Assembly (NCBI RefSeq): GCF_018982885.2
Contig: NZ_CP081849.1
Location: forward strand, 186,001-250,000
Reading direction: 5' to 3'
Length of the DNA stretch: 64,000 nucleotides
From: Polymorphobacter megasporae
Lineage (GTDB): Bacteria > Pseudomonadota > Alphaproteobacteria > Sphingomonadales > Sphingomonadaceae
The notes below the pieces were generated by a model. The model saw nothing but the letters and a program-made list of their open reading frames with translations, was not told the origin of the DNA and searched no databases. Each line of letters starts with the position of its first letter. The first letter of the stretch is position 1. This document shows positions 18,994-30,329 of this stretch, one piece after another. The position numbers and the translations under genes were made by a program.

Positions 18994-19290
18994 ATGACCC
19001 TTTGCCGCGCATACCTCCCTATCTTAGCGATTCTCTCCACTTTTATCATGTCTGAGCCAAGTCTGGCCAGTATTATGAGACCTCATGCAAGGGGATTAAT
19101 TTCGTCGAAGAATGAGTTAGCATTTGAAATCAACAAGCCGATGTCTCCCATGCGTGGCACCGCGTCAACAATAACCGTAGTTCAGCAAAGCAATGTTGGA
19201 CCCTTAGTCGAGGTTTTTATAATTGGATCGACATTGCTGACCTTCAGTCTATTAGCCCGGCGAGGATCGCGGTCACGCTGGCCACGTTGA
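18994..19290 (+). CDS. Small exported protein with C-terminal helix and basic tail
   Basis: A 98-residue protein with an N-terminal signal peptide (LPILAILSTFIMSEPSLAS), a short polar middle, and a C-terminal hydrophobic helix (VEVFIIGSTLLTFSLLA) followed by RRGSRSRWPR. This three-part layout is that of sorting-enzyme substrates, but no PEP or LPXTG-like motif precedes the helix. It may simply be a membrane-anchored periplasmic protein. No family recognised. Confidence 0.5.
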   Translation: MTLCRAYLPILAILSTFIMSEPSLASIMRPHARGLISSKNELAFEINKPMSPMRGTASTITVVQQSNVGPLVEVFIIGSTLLTFSLLARRGSRSRWPR

Positions 19291-19611
19291 AGCTGATTGT
19301 CCTCGCGAAAGGTGGATAGATTTCCGAGCCGGAGGCAGGAATGCGCTTTTCCAGACCCCGCAACTGCGCGACTGATTCTGTCTGTTTTACAGCAACGTCG
19401 AGAGGTTTTAGTTCCTCTGACAGTCCTGCCAGGGACCGCCAGAGATGAACTTGCTGACGATATCCGAACCATCCGATTTTTGTCCGTCCAATCGAGCGGC
19501 CGCCCGCCAGGCGACCGCTCGACAGAATCGGATTGACCAGTCGGAGTACTCTTTATGCTCCAGCAGCCTCACCGACTGTTGACAATCAATCAGTGCGGCC
19601 GGGGAAACGGC
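19291..19611. other. Intergenic stretch, nothing recognised
   Basis: A forward frame (19297-19536) reads partly protein-like (LTVLPGTARDELADDIRTIR) but has no family match or start signal. No repeats or sites recognised. Confidence 0.35.
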
Positions 19612-20382
19612 TCAGCAGGCATAGACCTTCGCGCTCTGCCGGCGAAGGCGAAAGCCGATCAGGCCGAAGCCCGCGACGAGCAAGCCCCAAATCTGCGGCT
19701 CAGGAACAACCGACAGCTCGGTCGAGAAGCCCCCAGTGGAGACTGCGCGGAAGGTGTTGATCGACGAGTCCGAATTGACGCGCGTCAGAAACGGAGTGAT
19801 CGCGGTCAACGCCAGTGCGAAGTCCTTGTCCAGCGACTCATCGAACGTGCGAAGATCAGATGTATACGTGACCGCGGGCTTGGGCGGGGTTGATGCGGTC
19901 ACCGAACCGGCGCTGCCTGCGGCAGTTCCAAAGATCTGGCCGCCGAGGAACTTACCCGACAACAGATTCGCGCCCGTCAGATAGACGTTGGTGCCGACAA
20001 TGAGTGGCGTAAGACCCGTATATTTGAACGAGAACGTGCCGCTGTCCAGGCTTTGAATGAGCAGCCCGCCGAGGCTCAACGCGGGATTGTCGATCGCAAT
20101 ACCATCAAAGGTGAAAGCCGAGTTGAGGATGCCAAGCGAGGCTAACGGTCCGCCGACGAAGCTAAACTTCACCGCGGTCGCGCCTTTAAGGGTCGCAGTC
20201 GAGTTTGCCACGGTAAAAATTCTGCCGTCGTTACTGCCCGTCTTAAAATACAGCATGTTCGACCCGCGCCGGGTCGGAGTGTACGAGGCGAAGATTTCGG
20301 TCACAGCGGCAGCTGGCGTCGAAATCGAAAATTGCCCTGCGGCAACCAAGGTGATCATTGCAAGTTTCGCTGAGATATTCAT
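19612..20382 (-). CDS. PEP-CTERM sorted exported protein
   Basis: A 256-residue exported protein with a signal peptide (MNISAKLAMITLVAAGQFS...AAA) and a C-terminal PEP-CTERM signal: VPEPQIWGLLVAGFGLIGFR, then LRRQS. This tail is recognised by an exosortase (EpsH/XrtA-type), cut, and the protein released or anchored at the outer surface, usually in exopolysaccharide-producing bacteria. The body is rich in Gly/Ser/Thr with beta-strand character; its role is unknown. No exosortase gene is in the window, so sorting would depend on one elsewhere. Confidence 0.85.
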   Translation of the reverse strand: MNISAKLAMITLVAAGQFSISTPAAAVTEIFASYTPTRRGSNMLYFKTGSNDGRIFTVANSTATLKGATAVKFSFVGGPLASLGILNSAFTFDGIAIDNPALSLGGLLIQSLDSGTFSFKYTGLTPLIVGTNVYLTGANLLSGKFLGGQIFGTAAGSAGSVTASTPPKPAVTYTSDLRTFDESLDKDFALALTAITPFLTRVNSDSSINTFRAVSTGGFSTELSVVPEPQIWGLLVAGFGLIGFRLRRQSAKVYAC

Positions 20383-21022
20383 GTTTTGCCCCTTTTAGTT
20401 TACCGACAAATTCGGCGAGGCTTTATAGGAGAGGCCTCGTCACCCACACACTGGCAATGTACAATTACGCACAATCCATGCCAAGTGGCCGGGACTGCAT
20501 AAGTGTCTGATATCGTACAATCGTCTCAGCTCGTCAAACTGGGACTGTAAAGCATACCGACGCATTATGATTAAGTGGCACTAATAAGCGTTAAAATTAT
20601 TTTAACTTGGGCATTGGCCAGCGGTGAAGGTGTGATAGCGGCCGTTGCATTCGGGCCGAACCCATTCCTCTTGTTCGTTTTGACAATTTGAACTGCGGCA
20701 CGAATGCAGCAAGCGAGCCGGTCACTTCGACGTCGAGTGGTGGGCTGATGCCGGAGCCGCAACGAGACGTGGATCAGATTACCGCACGCGAGTGCTGGCG
20801 ATCACTATTATCCGGATTCTGTCTAATAATTCGTCGGCTGGCTGTGGCGGAGGTCGCGTCGTGCGTGCTCGAGCGGGGGTGATGTCGCTCAGCCGTGTAC
20901 CGGCTGTATCGACATCGGGATGATCAATCAGCCCAAGGTCGGGCGCTCGGCCCGATTTTAGCGCTCAGAAATTTACATCCGTGTTCAATGGCCGACCGCA
21001 AATCCTTGAGATTGGATTGTGA
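20383..21022. other. 640-bp gap, nothing recognised
   Basis: Upstream region of the PEP-CTERM gene and downstream of the broken GGDEF gene. Short frames exist on both strands without domain features. No terminator or repeat was recognised. Confidence 0.35.
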
Positions 21023-21527
21023 TTAAATGACTGACGATGCGACGCCATCATGAGCGGCAATAACGATCGCCATCCTGACGCAATTGCGTCCCTCGGCTTT
21101 TGCACGATAAGGCGCTGGTCCGCCGCAGTCAGCAGGACGTGAGGCATTTCGGCCGACCCGCCAGATCGGGCCACCGCAGTGGCAACGTCGACACTGACAG
21201 TGACAACTTTGCTGGCGTGCGATGCGTCGGGATGTGGAATGGCCAGCGCTTCGATCGTTTGGCGGACGCGCTCGGCGCATAGTATCTCGGTGGTTGACGA
21301 CGACCGTTGCAGGACGATTGCAAGCTCTTCGCCGCCGTATCGCGCCACCAGGTGCGCGGGGTCGTCGACGCCGGCTTCGGTTGCTCGTCCGACCGCCCGC
21401 AGGCAGTCGTCGCCTACCTGATGACCGAAAGCGTCGTTGAATTCTTTGAAGTTGTCGATATCGAGCATGATCAGCGACATCTCGGAGCTTGACCGGACCG
21501 TCTCCGACCATTCTTGCGCAAGCGCGA

Positions 21528-21546
<19 letters not shown>
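21023..21546 (-). pseudogene. GGDEF-domain (diguanylate cyclase) fragment
   Basis: Reverse translation gives the second half of a GGDEF domain: LALAQEW...SLIMLDIDNFKEFNDAFGH, GDDCLRAVGRATEAG, and the active-site loop ARYGGEELAIVLQ (GGEE signature). The end needs a frameshift near 21110 to pass from LLTAADQRL into YRAKAEGRNCVR. The gene is cut upstream by a Tn3-family remnant at about 21540. An intact enzyme would make c-di-GMP from GTP; this one is dead. An EAL-domain scrap at 34.8 kb could derive from a similar gene. Confidence 0.75.
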
Positions 21547-23594
<2,048 letters not shown>

Positions 23595-23690
23595 GCCGAC
23601 GACGGAGGCGAGAACTGGGCCGTCATCTCCAGCATGATCGAAACCTGCAGCAATCTACGGCTGAACGAGCTTATGCCTTGGAGCTACCCC
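23595..23690 (+). pseudogene. IS66 TnpC C-terminal scrap
   Basis: Directly beside the IS21 end, the forward frame reads DDGGENWAVISSMIETC and, after an internal deletion, RLNELMPWSY, the typical end of IS66 TnpC. It suggests the IS21 element inserted into an IS66 copy. Confidence 0.65.
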
Positions 23691-23792
23691 CCCCCAGCGG
23701 GGTGAGACCATCGCTTACCATCAGCATGCTGGTCGAGAGGACAAAATGTCGTCTATGCAGTCTCAGCGTAGTCAGTAAATTTGGAAAAGTGG

Positions 23793-24176
23793 ATGTATAC
23801 CCAGCTAACGCGCTACGCCGTAGCGGGCGCAAGCGCCTCCGCGGTTTACTCGCTGGTTTATCTTCTCTTCGCAAACCGCCTGTTACCGCCGGGGCAAGCT
23901 GTCATTGCGGTGGTCCCGGCATTCTTGGTTTCGCTGCTGATCAGCTTCCAGCTCCACAGCCGCTGGAGCTTCGCTGGGCACGGCAGCCGAGATGAAAAAG
24001 TCAGCCAGCCGCTGCGCTTTTTCTTCGTCCAGTCGGCCGGAATGCTTGCAAACTTTTTCATCACCTATCTAGTGACCAAAATTTTGATGCAGCCGAACTG
24101 GGTGGCGCTTGTACCGAGCCTGACGCTGACGCCAATCCTTACTTTCTTGCTGCAGCGGCGCTGGGTGTTTCGCTAA
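23793..24176 (+). CDS. GtrA-family membrane protein
   Basis: About 127 residues with four membrane helices. GtrA proteins help translocate polyprenyl-phosphate-linked sugars, or act as small partners of glycosyltransferases. The pattern YTQLTRYAVAGASASAVYSL, NRLLPPGQAVIAVVPAFLVS, FQLHSRWSF and the end LLQRRWVFR are family signatures. ATG 23793 is preceded by GGAAAAGTGG; a TTG at 23781 in frame is possible. The last 38 bp overlap the convergent GT-C gene. It is likely to work with the glycosyltransferases at 24-27 kb. Confidence 0.85.
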   Translation: MYTQLTRYAVAGASASAVYSLVYLLFANRLLPPGQAVIAVVPAFLVSLLISFQLHSRWSFAGHGSRDEKVSQPLRFFFVQSAGMLANFFITYLVTKILMQPNWVALVPSLTLTPILTFLLQRRWVFR

Positions 24177-25704
24177 GCGCAGTGGCTGTCAGTGAAGAAT
24201 GCGTTACAGCGGGCAGGTGGACGACGCGCAGGCCGACTCTAATCTTGCGGGGCAACGCCTCGTCCATCGCCGCAGCCACGGCCGGGTTGTAGCGCTCGTC
24301 AAACCAAATGAAACCGCGATCTCCATCGCTCACGACAGCACCGATGCGGTGGTCGCGAATGCGCTCGATCACCAGCTGCTCGTCCCATCTGCCTGCTCGG
24401 GTGAGCTCGGCGAAGATCGCCGGCTCCCAGACGACGTTTCGGTGCATCCGCATCAGGATCACCATCTCGTCGGAGATGATGTCGCCCCTCACGGGGTCGA
24501 GAAGACGCACGATTTCGGCGTCTTGAAGCCGCAGCACCTCGAGCGATCTCGCGTGCCTCAAGTCGCGATGGCCGAGCGTCCAGAGTGTCAGTATGAGCGG
24601 GACCGCGGCCCAACCGGCAGCGCGCACAGTCGAACCGTTCGCAAGCTGCTTCGAAGCCGCTTCCACCAGCAACGCGAACGCGAACGCCGCGAAGACCGCC
24701 AGCCCCGCCTCCCACTGAATATAGTAAGAGCTACTCGAGCCGAACTTACCGGTGGTCACCAACGACAACGTCGCAATCGGAACGAAGAGCAACATCGCGG
24801 CAGTCGTGAGGTCAAGTTCAGACCAGCGACGTCGATTATGCCTTGAATTGGTTAAAATCAAAAAAAACCCCACAGCCGCGAGCATTAACAAAGGGATGTC
24901 CGATTTTGTGGCATGATACAAATTAGGAAGTAACCGAGCGACTTCGAAGCGGTTGATATTATACAGGAACAAGTGGCGAAGCACCCCGCCATTGGTTTGC
25001 CATGTCAGCGCAGCAATTACGACGAGCCCGAGCAGCACCGTTGCTGTGATTGCGGGAACAGCGCGTCGCGGCCTGAGCAGCAGCAATGCTCCGAAGCTAG
25101 CTGCCGCGGTAACGACCGAAACCTGCTTGCTGAAAACGGAGAGGACGAAGCAAATCGCGGCAAGGTAGATCAAGGCCGGCCGCTGATCGCTTCGCGTAAT
25201 GCACCACAACCCGGCGAGAGCAAAAAAGCAGGCGATGGCATCGACCCGCATTTGCGGTGCCCACGTGTGGACCGCCTGGAAGAGAAGAAAGACGATCATC
25301 GCCGCCGCCATCGCTACCCCGGCGATCAACGGACGTCGCGGCTGCGTCAGGCGTCGCGCAAGGTCGCCGATAATCAGCGCTGATCCGGCCGTAGATATCA
25401 GTGAAACGACGCGGCCCGAGACCAGCGGATCAAGGCCCGTCTCCGCCAGCGCGGCAGCGGTTAGATGAAAGACGGGGGGATAATGAAAAACGATCGCAGG
25501 GAAGCCATCGATGGGGGCATATCCCCGGCCGGCCGCGATCTCGACCATCTGTTTCCAGACAATCCCCTCATTGTAGTCGAGCGCGTAGGGAAAAGGCACC
25601 GCCCGGTAGAACCACCATAGTACGGTAGCGACCGGCACGGAGATGAGCATCGCCAAGAGAACGAGATACGTACCTTCGACTCTTTTACGCGTTAAAGGGG
25701 ACAT
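24139..25704 (-). CDS. GT-C-like membrane glycosyltransferase
   Basis: A 521-residue protein with 10-12 membrane segments and the GT-C layout: after helix 1, a periplasmic loop with acidic residues (ALDYNEGIVWKQM, residues ~43-54) expected to hold the catalytic acid, then many helices and a soluble C-terminal part. It would add a sugar from a polyprenyl-phosphate donor to a glycan on the periplasmic side. It starts 3 bp after the methyltransferase stop, so it is the last gene of a three-gene operon (GT2, methyltransferase, GT-C). A donor supplied by the GT2, with GtrA helping, is a reasonable inference. Confidence 0.75.
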   Translation of the reverse strand: MSPLTRKRVEGTYLVLLAMLISVPVATVLWWFYRAVPFPYALDYNEGIVWKQMVEIAAGRGYAPIDGFPAIVFHYPPVFHLTAAALAETGLDPLVSGRVVSLISTAGSALIIGDLARRLTQPRRPLIAGVAMAAAMIVFLLFQAVHTWAPQMRVDAIACFFALAGLWCITRSDQRPALIYLAAICFVLSVFSKQVSVVTAAASFGALLLLRPRRAVPAITATVLLGLVVIAALTWQTNGGVLRHLFLYNINRFEVARLLPNLYHATKSDIPLLMLAAVGFFLILTNSRHNRRRWSELDLTTAAMLLFVPIATLSLVTTGKFGSSSSYYIQWEAGLAVFAAFAFALLVEAASKQLANGSTVRAAGWAAVPLILTLWTLGHRDLRHARSLEVLRLQDAEIVRLLDPVRGDIISDEMVILMRMHRNVVWEPAIFAELTRAGRWDEQLVIERIRDHRIGAVVSDGDRGFIWFDERYNPAVAAAMDEALPRKIRVGLRVVHLPAVTHSSLTATALSETPSAAAARK

Positions 25705-25707
25705 CGT

Positions 25708-26352
25708 TCAGGCGGCCGCGCGCGGGCGTGCGACGACCAGCATCTGCTTACCCATTGGCTTGAGGGGGCTTCTGAGGTAGGCACCGATTAGAAACTCCGA
25801 CGTCGGCAGCCGAGATTTGAGTGTCAACGGCAGAAACTGCGGATGGACTTCAAGCACCTCCCACCCGTTCGCCCCGAGAAAGTCGACGAGGCTGATGTCC
25901 GAATAGACCGCAACGTGGGTATAATCGTCAAAATATTCGCGATAAGCGAACCGGTAGTTTGGCTGCAAGATCGTGAGCTTGCCGCGCCTTGACAGGATCT
26001 CGCGCAGTCGCACTAGTACGGCGGCAAACTGATCCTGTCGGAGATGCTCGAACAGGTTCGAGGCGAAGGCGTAATCGATTGATCCGTCCTCGATGCCAAC
26101 GAGCTCAGCGACCGAACCGATAATGACCTCCACGCCGGGGACGACGTGGTCACGCAAGCCTGGCCATTGGTCGGTCGCGATCCGCCGCTTGGCCCGCACG
26201 GTATTTATGAAGTCGCCATACCCGGAACCGAGATCGAGCACGGTATCGTCGACGCCTATTCGCTTGCTAAACCAGAAGCGCCACAGCGCGCGCCAGACCT
26301 TTGCCCGCTTGGGGTCCAACGCCAGACGGGTCTCGTGATAGGTGTTGTTCAT
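25708..26352 (-). CDS. SAM-dependent class I methyltransferase
   Basis: About 214 residues with a Rossmann-type methyltransferase fold. The SAM-binding glycine motif VLDLGSGYGDF lies near residue 40, and SIDYAFASNLFEHLR matches motif IV with the following helix. The chosen ATG at 26352 overlaps the upstream GT2 stop as ATGA; an ATG three codons earlier (26361) is also possible. It sits between two glycosyltransferase genes, so methylation of a sugar or lipid-linked intermediate is likely. Substrate unknown. Confidence 0.8.
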   Translation of the reverse strand: MNNTYHETRLALDPKRAKVWRALWRFWFSKRIGVDDTVLDLGSGYGDFINTVRAKRRIATDQWPGLRDHVVPGVEVIIGSVAELVGIEDGSIDYAFASNLFEHLRQDQFAAVLVRLREILSRRGKLTILQPNYRFAYREYFDDYTHVAVYSDISLVDFLGANGWEVLEVHPQFLPLTLKSRLPTSEFLIGAYLRSPLKPMGKQMLVVARPRAAA

Positions 26353-27368
26353 GCCATCCATCGCCAGTCGAACACTATCCCGACGATCATACGAAGCCCG
26401 ACCTTCAACCCGCGCAAATTGTTGATGTTACCACCCTTGCTCACGCCGACGCGCGGGTGAAAGGTGATAGGGCACTCGACGACGACAAGGTCTAAACCTA
26501 GCGCGCGATCGAGCAGGTGCGCATTGAATTCAAGATTGATGGCGGGGTTCAGCGCCGGAAGAAGGCGCAGCAGCGCGCTTCTGCGGCAGAGCTTATAAGT
26601 CGTGCCGACGTCAGTCATCGTACCACGACCGAGATGCTTGGCCTCAAGTAATTTACCGACGAACAGATTGCCGTAGTACATGAATGTGCTGAGTTGTGTC
26701 TGGTGCTGGCGCAGAGGCTCCACCGTCCGAGTGCCGTTTACGATATCGGCGTGTGGGGCGTAAGCGAGCAGTTTCTCGATGTCGTAGGAGCGGAATGTGA
26801 GGTCGCCCTCACACAGCACGACAAATTCGGTATCGTCATACGCTGCGCCTTCGCTCAGGCAGCGATACACGCAGCGACCGTAGCCGGGCTGCAATTCATT
26901 ATGTGTAATCGCGCCCGCTTCCACGGCGCGCTCGAACGTGCGGTCGACGCTGTTGTTGCTTACCAGGATCACGCGTTCGACCAAGGAATTGTCGGCAAAG
27001 TCGCGGATCGCCGGGCCGACGCTTTCCTCGTCGTTATAGGCGGTCAGCGCGACCGTGACTCGGCGTCGATCAATCGCGTCATACCGAACAGGCAAATTAG
27101 GCTTTCGGTGCTGCAACAAATAAAGCAAATCGAACAACATAAGCGCCATGCCGATCGTCAGTGGAATGCCGCTATACCAGACAAGCCACTCAGCTACCGG
27201 GTCGAGATAGTGCCCGTAAGGCATAAGATACCGCGGAATCACGAGCGAAACCCCAAGCAAGTAACTGGTCATGCCCAGGCACGCGATCAATAGTCCATAG
27301 AGGAGATACGGCGGGTGACGCCGACGCCCGACCGCAAACTGTGCACCCTTATTAGCTGCCTCTAGCAT
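26349..27368 (-). CDS. Family 2 glycosyltransferase with N-terminal membrane helices
   Basis: A 339-residue protein. Two N-terminal helices (YLLYGLLIACLGMTSYLLG and LTIGMALMLFDLLYLL) precede a GT2 domain with VTVALTAYNDEESVGPAIRD, VILVSNNSVDRTFERA, VVLCEGDLTFR (donor-site D-x-T in place of DxD) and TDVGTTYKLCRRSALL. It resembles polyprenyl-phosphate sugar synthases and is the first gene of the operon. Start 27368 has GAGG about 9 nt upstream; the frame extends to 27521 without support. Confidence 0.82.
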   Translation of the reverse strand: MLEAANKGAQFAVGRRRHPPYLLYGLLIACLGMTSYLLGVSLVIPRYLMPYGHYLDPVAEWLVWYSGIPLTIGMALMLFDLLYLLQHRKPNLPVRYDAIDRRRVTVALTAYNDEESVGPAIRDFADNSLVERVILVSNNSVDRTFERAVEAGAITHNELQPGYGRCVYRCLSEGAAYDDTEFVVLCEGDLTFRSYDIEKLLAYAPHADIVNGTRTVEPLRQHQTQLSTFMYYGNLFVGKLLEAKHLGRGTMTDVGTTYKLCRRSALLRLLPALNPAINLEFNAHLLDRALGLDLVVVECPITFHPRVGVSKGGNINNLRGLKVGLRMIVGIVFDWRWMA

Positions 27369-27541
27369 TCCTGCTCGCCTCGGCCGTAATTCCCCGCCCG
27401 AAGGCTCATACCGTGTGGCACGATTGCTGCGCCGCGGCAATGTAAACAATGTGGTAACGACAGCTGCATTCCATGAAATATTACGCTGACAAGTTAGCGT
27501 CGACCCAGGTCGAATCGCCAATCAGAGGCCATCTGAACAAT

Positions 27542-27859
27542 TTTATCTTAATTACCTTAAGCTGAACGGATCATAAACGATCCATTCACGCGGCGCGGCG
27601 CGCCCTGGGAGGGCCATCTCTCGGTAGACGGTCGCCCGGCCAAGGCCGAGCTGGCGTGCGGCCTCGGTCGGCGACATGCCCGATGCAACGAATTTAAGCT
27701 CGGCTTTTGCTTTCTCGGGATCGACCGGGCGACGCCCTGGCAGTTTGCCCTTCGCGCGCTCGGCGGCGATCGGGCCGATGGCCGCTCAACCTCAGCGGCA
27801 CAAGAATGGCCGCATGAACTAACGTTCGCAATATGTTCGGCTTAAGGTAATTAAGATAA
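27542..27859. mobile_element. 318-bp element with 25-bp terminal inverted repeats
   Basis: The ends 27543-27567 and 27835-27859 are inverted copies (core TTATCTTAATTACCTTAAGC) differing at one of 25 positions. The interior holds the C-terminal DNA-binding end of a resolvase-type gene. CAAT occurs just outside both ends (27538-27541 and 27860-27863), a possible 4-bp target duplication. This looks like a small non-autonomous element or the collapsed ends of a larger transposon. The family is not recognised. Confidence 0.55.
27552..27780 (-). pseudogene. Serine resolvase/invertase C-terminal fragment
   Basis: The reverse frame reads AAERAKGKLPGRRPVDPEKA, KAELKFVASGMSPTEAARQL, GLGRATVYREM, the helix-turn-helix end of a serine recombinase. 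The catalytic domain is absent; a TGA lies just upstream. The stop codon falls inside the right-hand inverted repeat of the small element. It could be the resolvase remnant of a Tn3-type transposon, possibly related to the tnpA scrap at 21.5 kb. Confidence 0.7.
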
Positions 27860-27889
27860 CAATGCTTCCGGTGGCCTCTATTAGCCAGA

Positions 27890-28721
27890 TCACCGACTGG
27901 TCAGCTCGGTGCCGTTGTCGCTGACCACGGTGCAGGGCAGCCCGCGACGTTCGGCAATGGCGCTCAGCTCGCGCACGACGCGCCGGCCGGACAACGAGGT
28001 ATCGACAATGCACGCCAGGTACTCCCGGCTGTAGTCGTCGATGACCTTCAGAAGCCGGAACCGCCAGCTGTAGGCCGACGAGTCCGATACGAAGTCCAGG
28101 CTCCAACGCTGGTTAGGTCCCCGCGGGATCGCCATTGGCGCCCGCGTGCCCAGCGCGCGCTTGCCACCGCCACGCTTGCGCACGGTGAGCCGCTCCTCGC
28201 GATATAGCCGATAGACCCTCTTCAAGTTCATGCCATTACCCTCGCGCTTGAGAAGGATCGCCAGTCGGCGATAGCCGAACCGACGACGCTCGTTGGCGAG
28301 CTCGCGCATCCGCACACGCACAGCATCGTCCTTCCCGCGAAGCGGCTCATATTGCCATGCCGACCGGTTGACCGCGATCAGCCTGCAGGCGCGACGCTCG
28401 GAGAAGCCATGGTCGGCCATCAGCTTCTCCACCGCAGCGTAGCGCTCCACAGAGCGGGTCAGTTTTTTCCCAGCAGATCCTTCAACGCCGACACATCCAG
28501 CATCGACTCCGCCAGCAACTTCTTCAGCCGACGTTCTCATCCTCGAGTGCCCGCAGCCTCGCCACGTCGGACACCGTCAACTCACCGTATTTCGACCTCC
28601 AGTTGTAGAAGGTCGCGTCGATAATCCCATGCTTGCGACAAAGGTCGGCAGCCTTCACGCCAACCTCATGCTCGCGCAGCACGCCAATCATCTGCTCTTC
28701 GGTAAATCGGCTTCGCCGCAT
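27890..28721 (-). pseudogene. IS3-family element remnant (orfA and truncated orfB)
   Basis: OrfA starts MRRSRFTEEQMIGVLREHEV and has the helix-turn-helix CRKHGIIDATFYNWRSKYG. A deletion near 28530 shifts the frame inside the leucine-zipper region (DENVG then stop). OrfB has RACRLIAVNRSAWQYEP, the integrase core LDFVSDSSAYSWRFRLLKVI and VVSDNGTELTS but stops there, so the third catalytic residue is lost. The A-run before the OrfB frame (GGGAAAAAAC) is the usual programmed frameshift site. Inactive; it truncates the flippase pseudogene beside it. Confidence 0.85.
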
Positions 28722-28733
28722 CGTTCGTCTCCA

Positions 28734-29750
28734 TTAAACGAGCAAAATTACCAATGGCATGAATTCAGAAGAGCGGTTTACTGGAAATAACGGCGATGAT
28801 AAGACCAGGTTTAGAGCAATTGCTCCTCTTGCAATGCGCACCATCGACCTTTTATTATCGACTCTCTCCGCGGCTGCAATTTTAGGGCCGAGAACGGAGT
28901 CCATCGCAACCTGAATAAGACCAATAAGCGCCACGATCTGCCATGCCGCGCAATATTGACCTAATACTGCTGTGACGAAATAGATTCATAATTATAATGT
29001 TTTGTAACAATCGGAAAAAGGATCACTTAGGTTCGACGCGAGTATCGGCAAAGACGAAACGATGAGAGGCCTTGCCCGTGACAGAATTGCTGAGCCCTAG
29101 CTCGGGGCTACCCTGCGTGCCATGATCCACCCGACAAAACATGCTACCAAGCTGTCGCTGAGGTACATTAAGGCCGGTTTAACAACCGCGATTCTAGACC
29201 CCGATAATTGCCAGACTAACAATCCAAACGCCGCAAGGGTAGCACCCAAGGGTCCATCTATCATCTGGGAATGGAAAATATGTCCCGACGCGCGCAGTAA
29301 TACCGACGCTACTCGCTGCAGCCAAAGTGGAACAGTCGTCCAAATGATTACTGCGAGAATGGCGCACATGTGAGCATTATGCCTAGGTCTTAACTAGGGA
29401 TTATTCTGTATAGAAAGAGGCTGCAAGAAGTGGCAATTCCGCTAATTGCCACGATGCGTGTCACTAGTACAAACACGCCATTGGTATTTGCTTCATTCTT
29501 AAAATGTGATTCTCCGACAATCGACCTTACGAGAACATTATCCAGCCCAATAAGTGATACGAACGAAAAGATCGTTACGGTCGTGATCCCTAACCCGACG
29601 CTTCCACCTCTCGAAGGGCCTACTATACGAGCAATCTGCCATGTAAGCCCAAAGCTTGTTACAGCGCGCCACGCTTTTTTCCAGCAAAAGCGATAACGGT
29701 TTTCCCACCGAGACGATGATCCGCGAATATTGATAAAGGATTATTTGTTG
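28734..29750 (-). pseudogene. Decayed Wzx-like flippase
   Basis: Fragments in three frames line up in order with the intact flippase at 1391-2734: RLGGKTVIAFA, then FGLTWQIARIVGPSRGGSVG, IGLDNVLVRSIVGE, then LQRVASVLLRASGHIFHSQM with IDGPLGATLAAFGLLV, and finally ALIGLIQVAMDSVLGPKIAA. Several frameshifts separate them and the C-terminal third is replaced by the IS3 remnant. It shows that a second polysaccharide locus once stood here. Confidence 0.7.
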
Positions 29751-29795
29751 CCACTAACGCGAGATCTTATTTTAGACTTAACCAGGAGGTATCAA

Positions 29796-30062
29796 CTATG
29801 TTATGATAAAGTACTTTGCCGATGGAAGCAGCGGCGTTGGGTCGATTGAGAAATATGTAAGATCAAATAGCTCCAGGCGCTCGACTATTGCGAACGCCGT
29901 AATTTCCTCAAGCGCAACACCGACAAGCTCCCCCCTAAACATCTCATAATGATCGGCAATCTCAGTACTATCTGAAATAAGTTTTATCACACGAGTCTGC
30001 TGTAGGGTTGTGCTCGCGGCCATCGGCCAATCGTCGTTTGCGGGATTAATCAAATTTGACAT
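29796..30062 (-). CDS. Small hypothetical protein
   Basis: An 88-residue frame, mostly polar with acidic character (DSTEIADHYEMFRGELVGVA, then LEEITAFAIVERLELFDLTY). It lies just upstream of the decayed flippase and in the same direction, so it may be a relic of the same glycan operon. No motif recognised and no strong ribosome-binding site. Confidence 0.35.
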   Translation of the reverse strand: MSNLINPANDDWPMAASTTLQQTRVIKLISDSTEIADHYEMFRGELVGVALEEITAFAIVERLELFDLTYFSIDPTPLLPSAKYFIIT

Positions 30063-30079
30063 TTATATTATCCTGCACA

Positions 30080-30325
30080 TTATTGCTCAATTACCGAGTC
30101 GGTAGCACTAATGTCAACGCTCAAGCCCAGCGCCCTTCCTCTCGGTAACCGGACGGTCTGAAGCGTTCCGGTGTCCCGAAGGCGGTCCAGTTTAAGAAAC
30201 ACTTCCGTATCGAGGTTTTCTTTGGCGGCTTTGCAATCGGCTTCGGGATCTGCCGGCAGGGAGTGCTCGATAGAGCTAAAGAGCCTATAGCTGTTGAACT
30301 AGTCGACAAAACCAATCGTTTTCAT
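30080..30325 (-). pseudogene. IS3-family OrfB C-terminal scrap
   Basis: The reverse frame reads IGFVD-stop-FNSYRLFSSIEH, matching the VDWFNxxRLxxxI end of IS3-group transposases with TAG in place of the tryptophan codon, followed by LPADPEADCKAAKENLDTEV. The remaining residues to the stop are not recognisable. Short and inactive. Confidence 0.45.
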
Positions 30326-30329
30326 GTTA

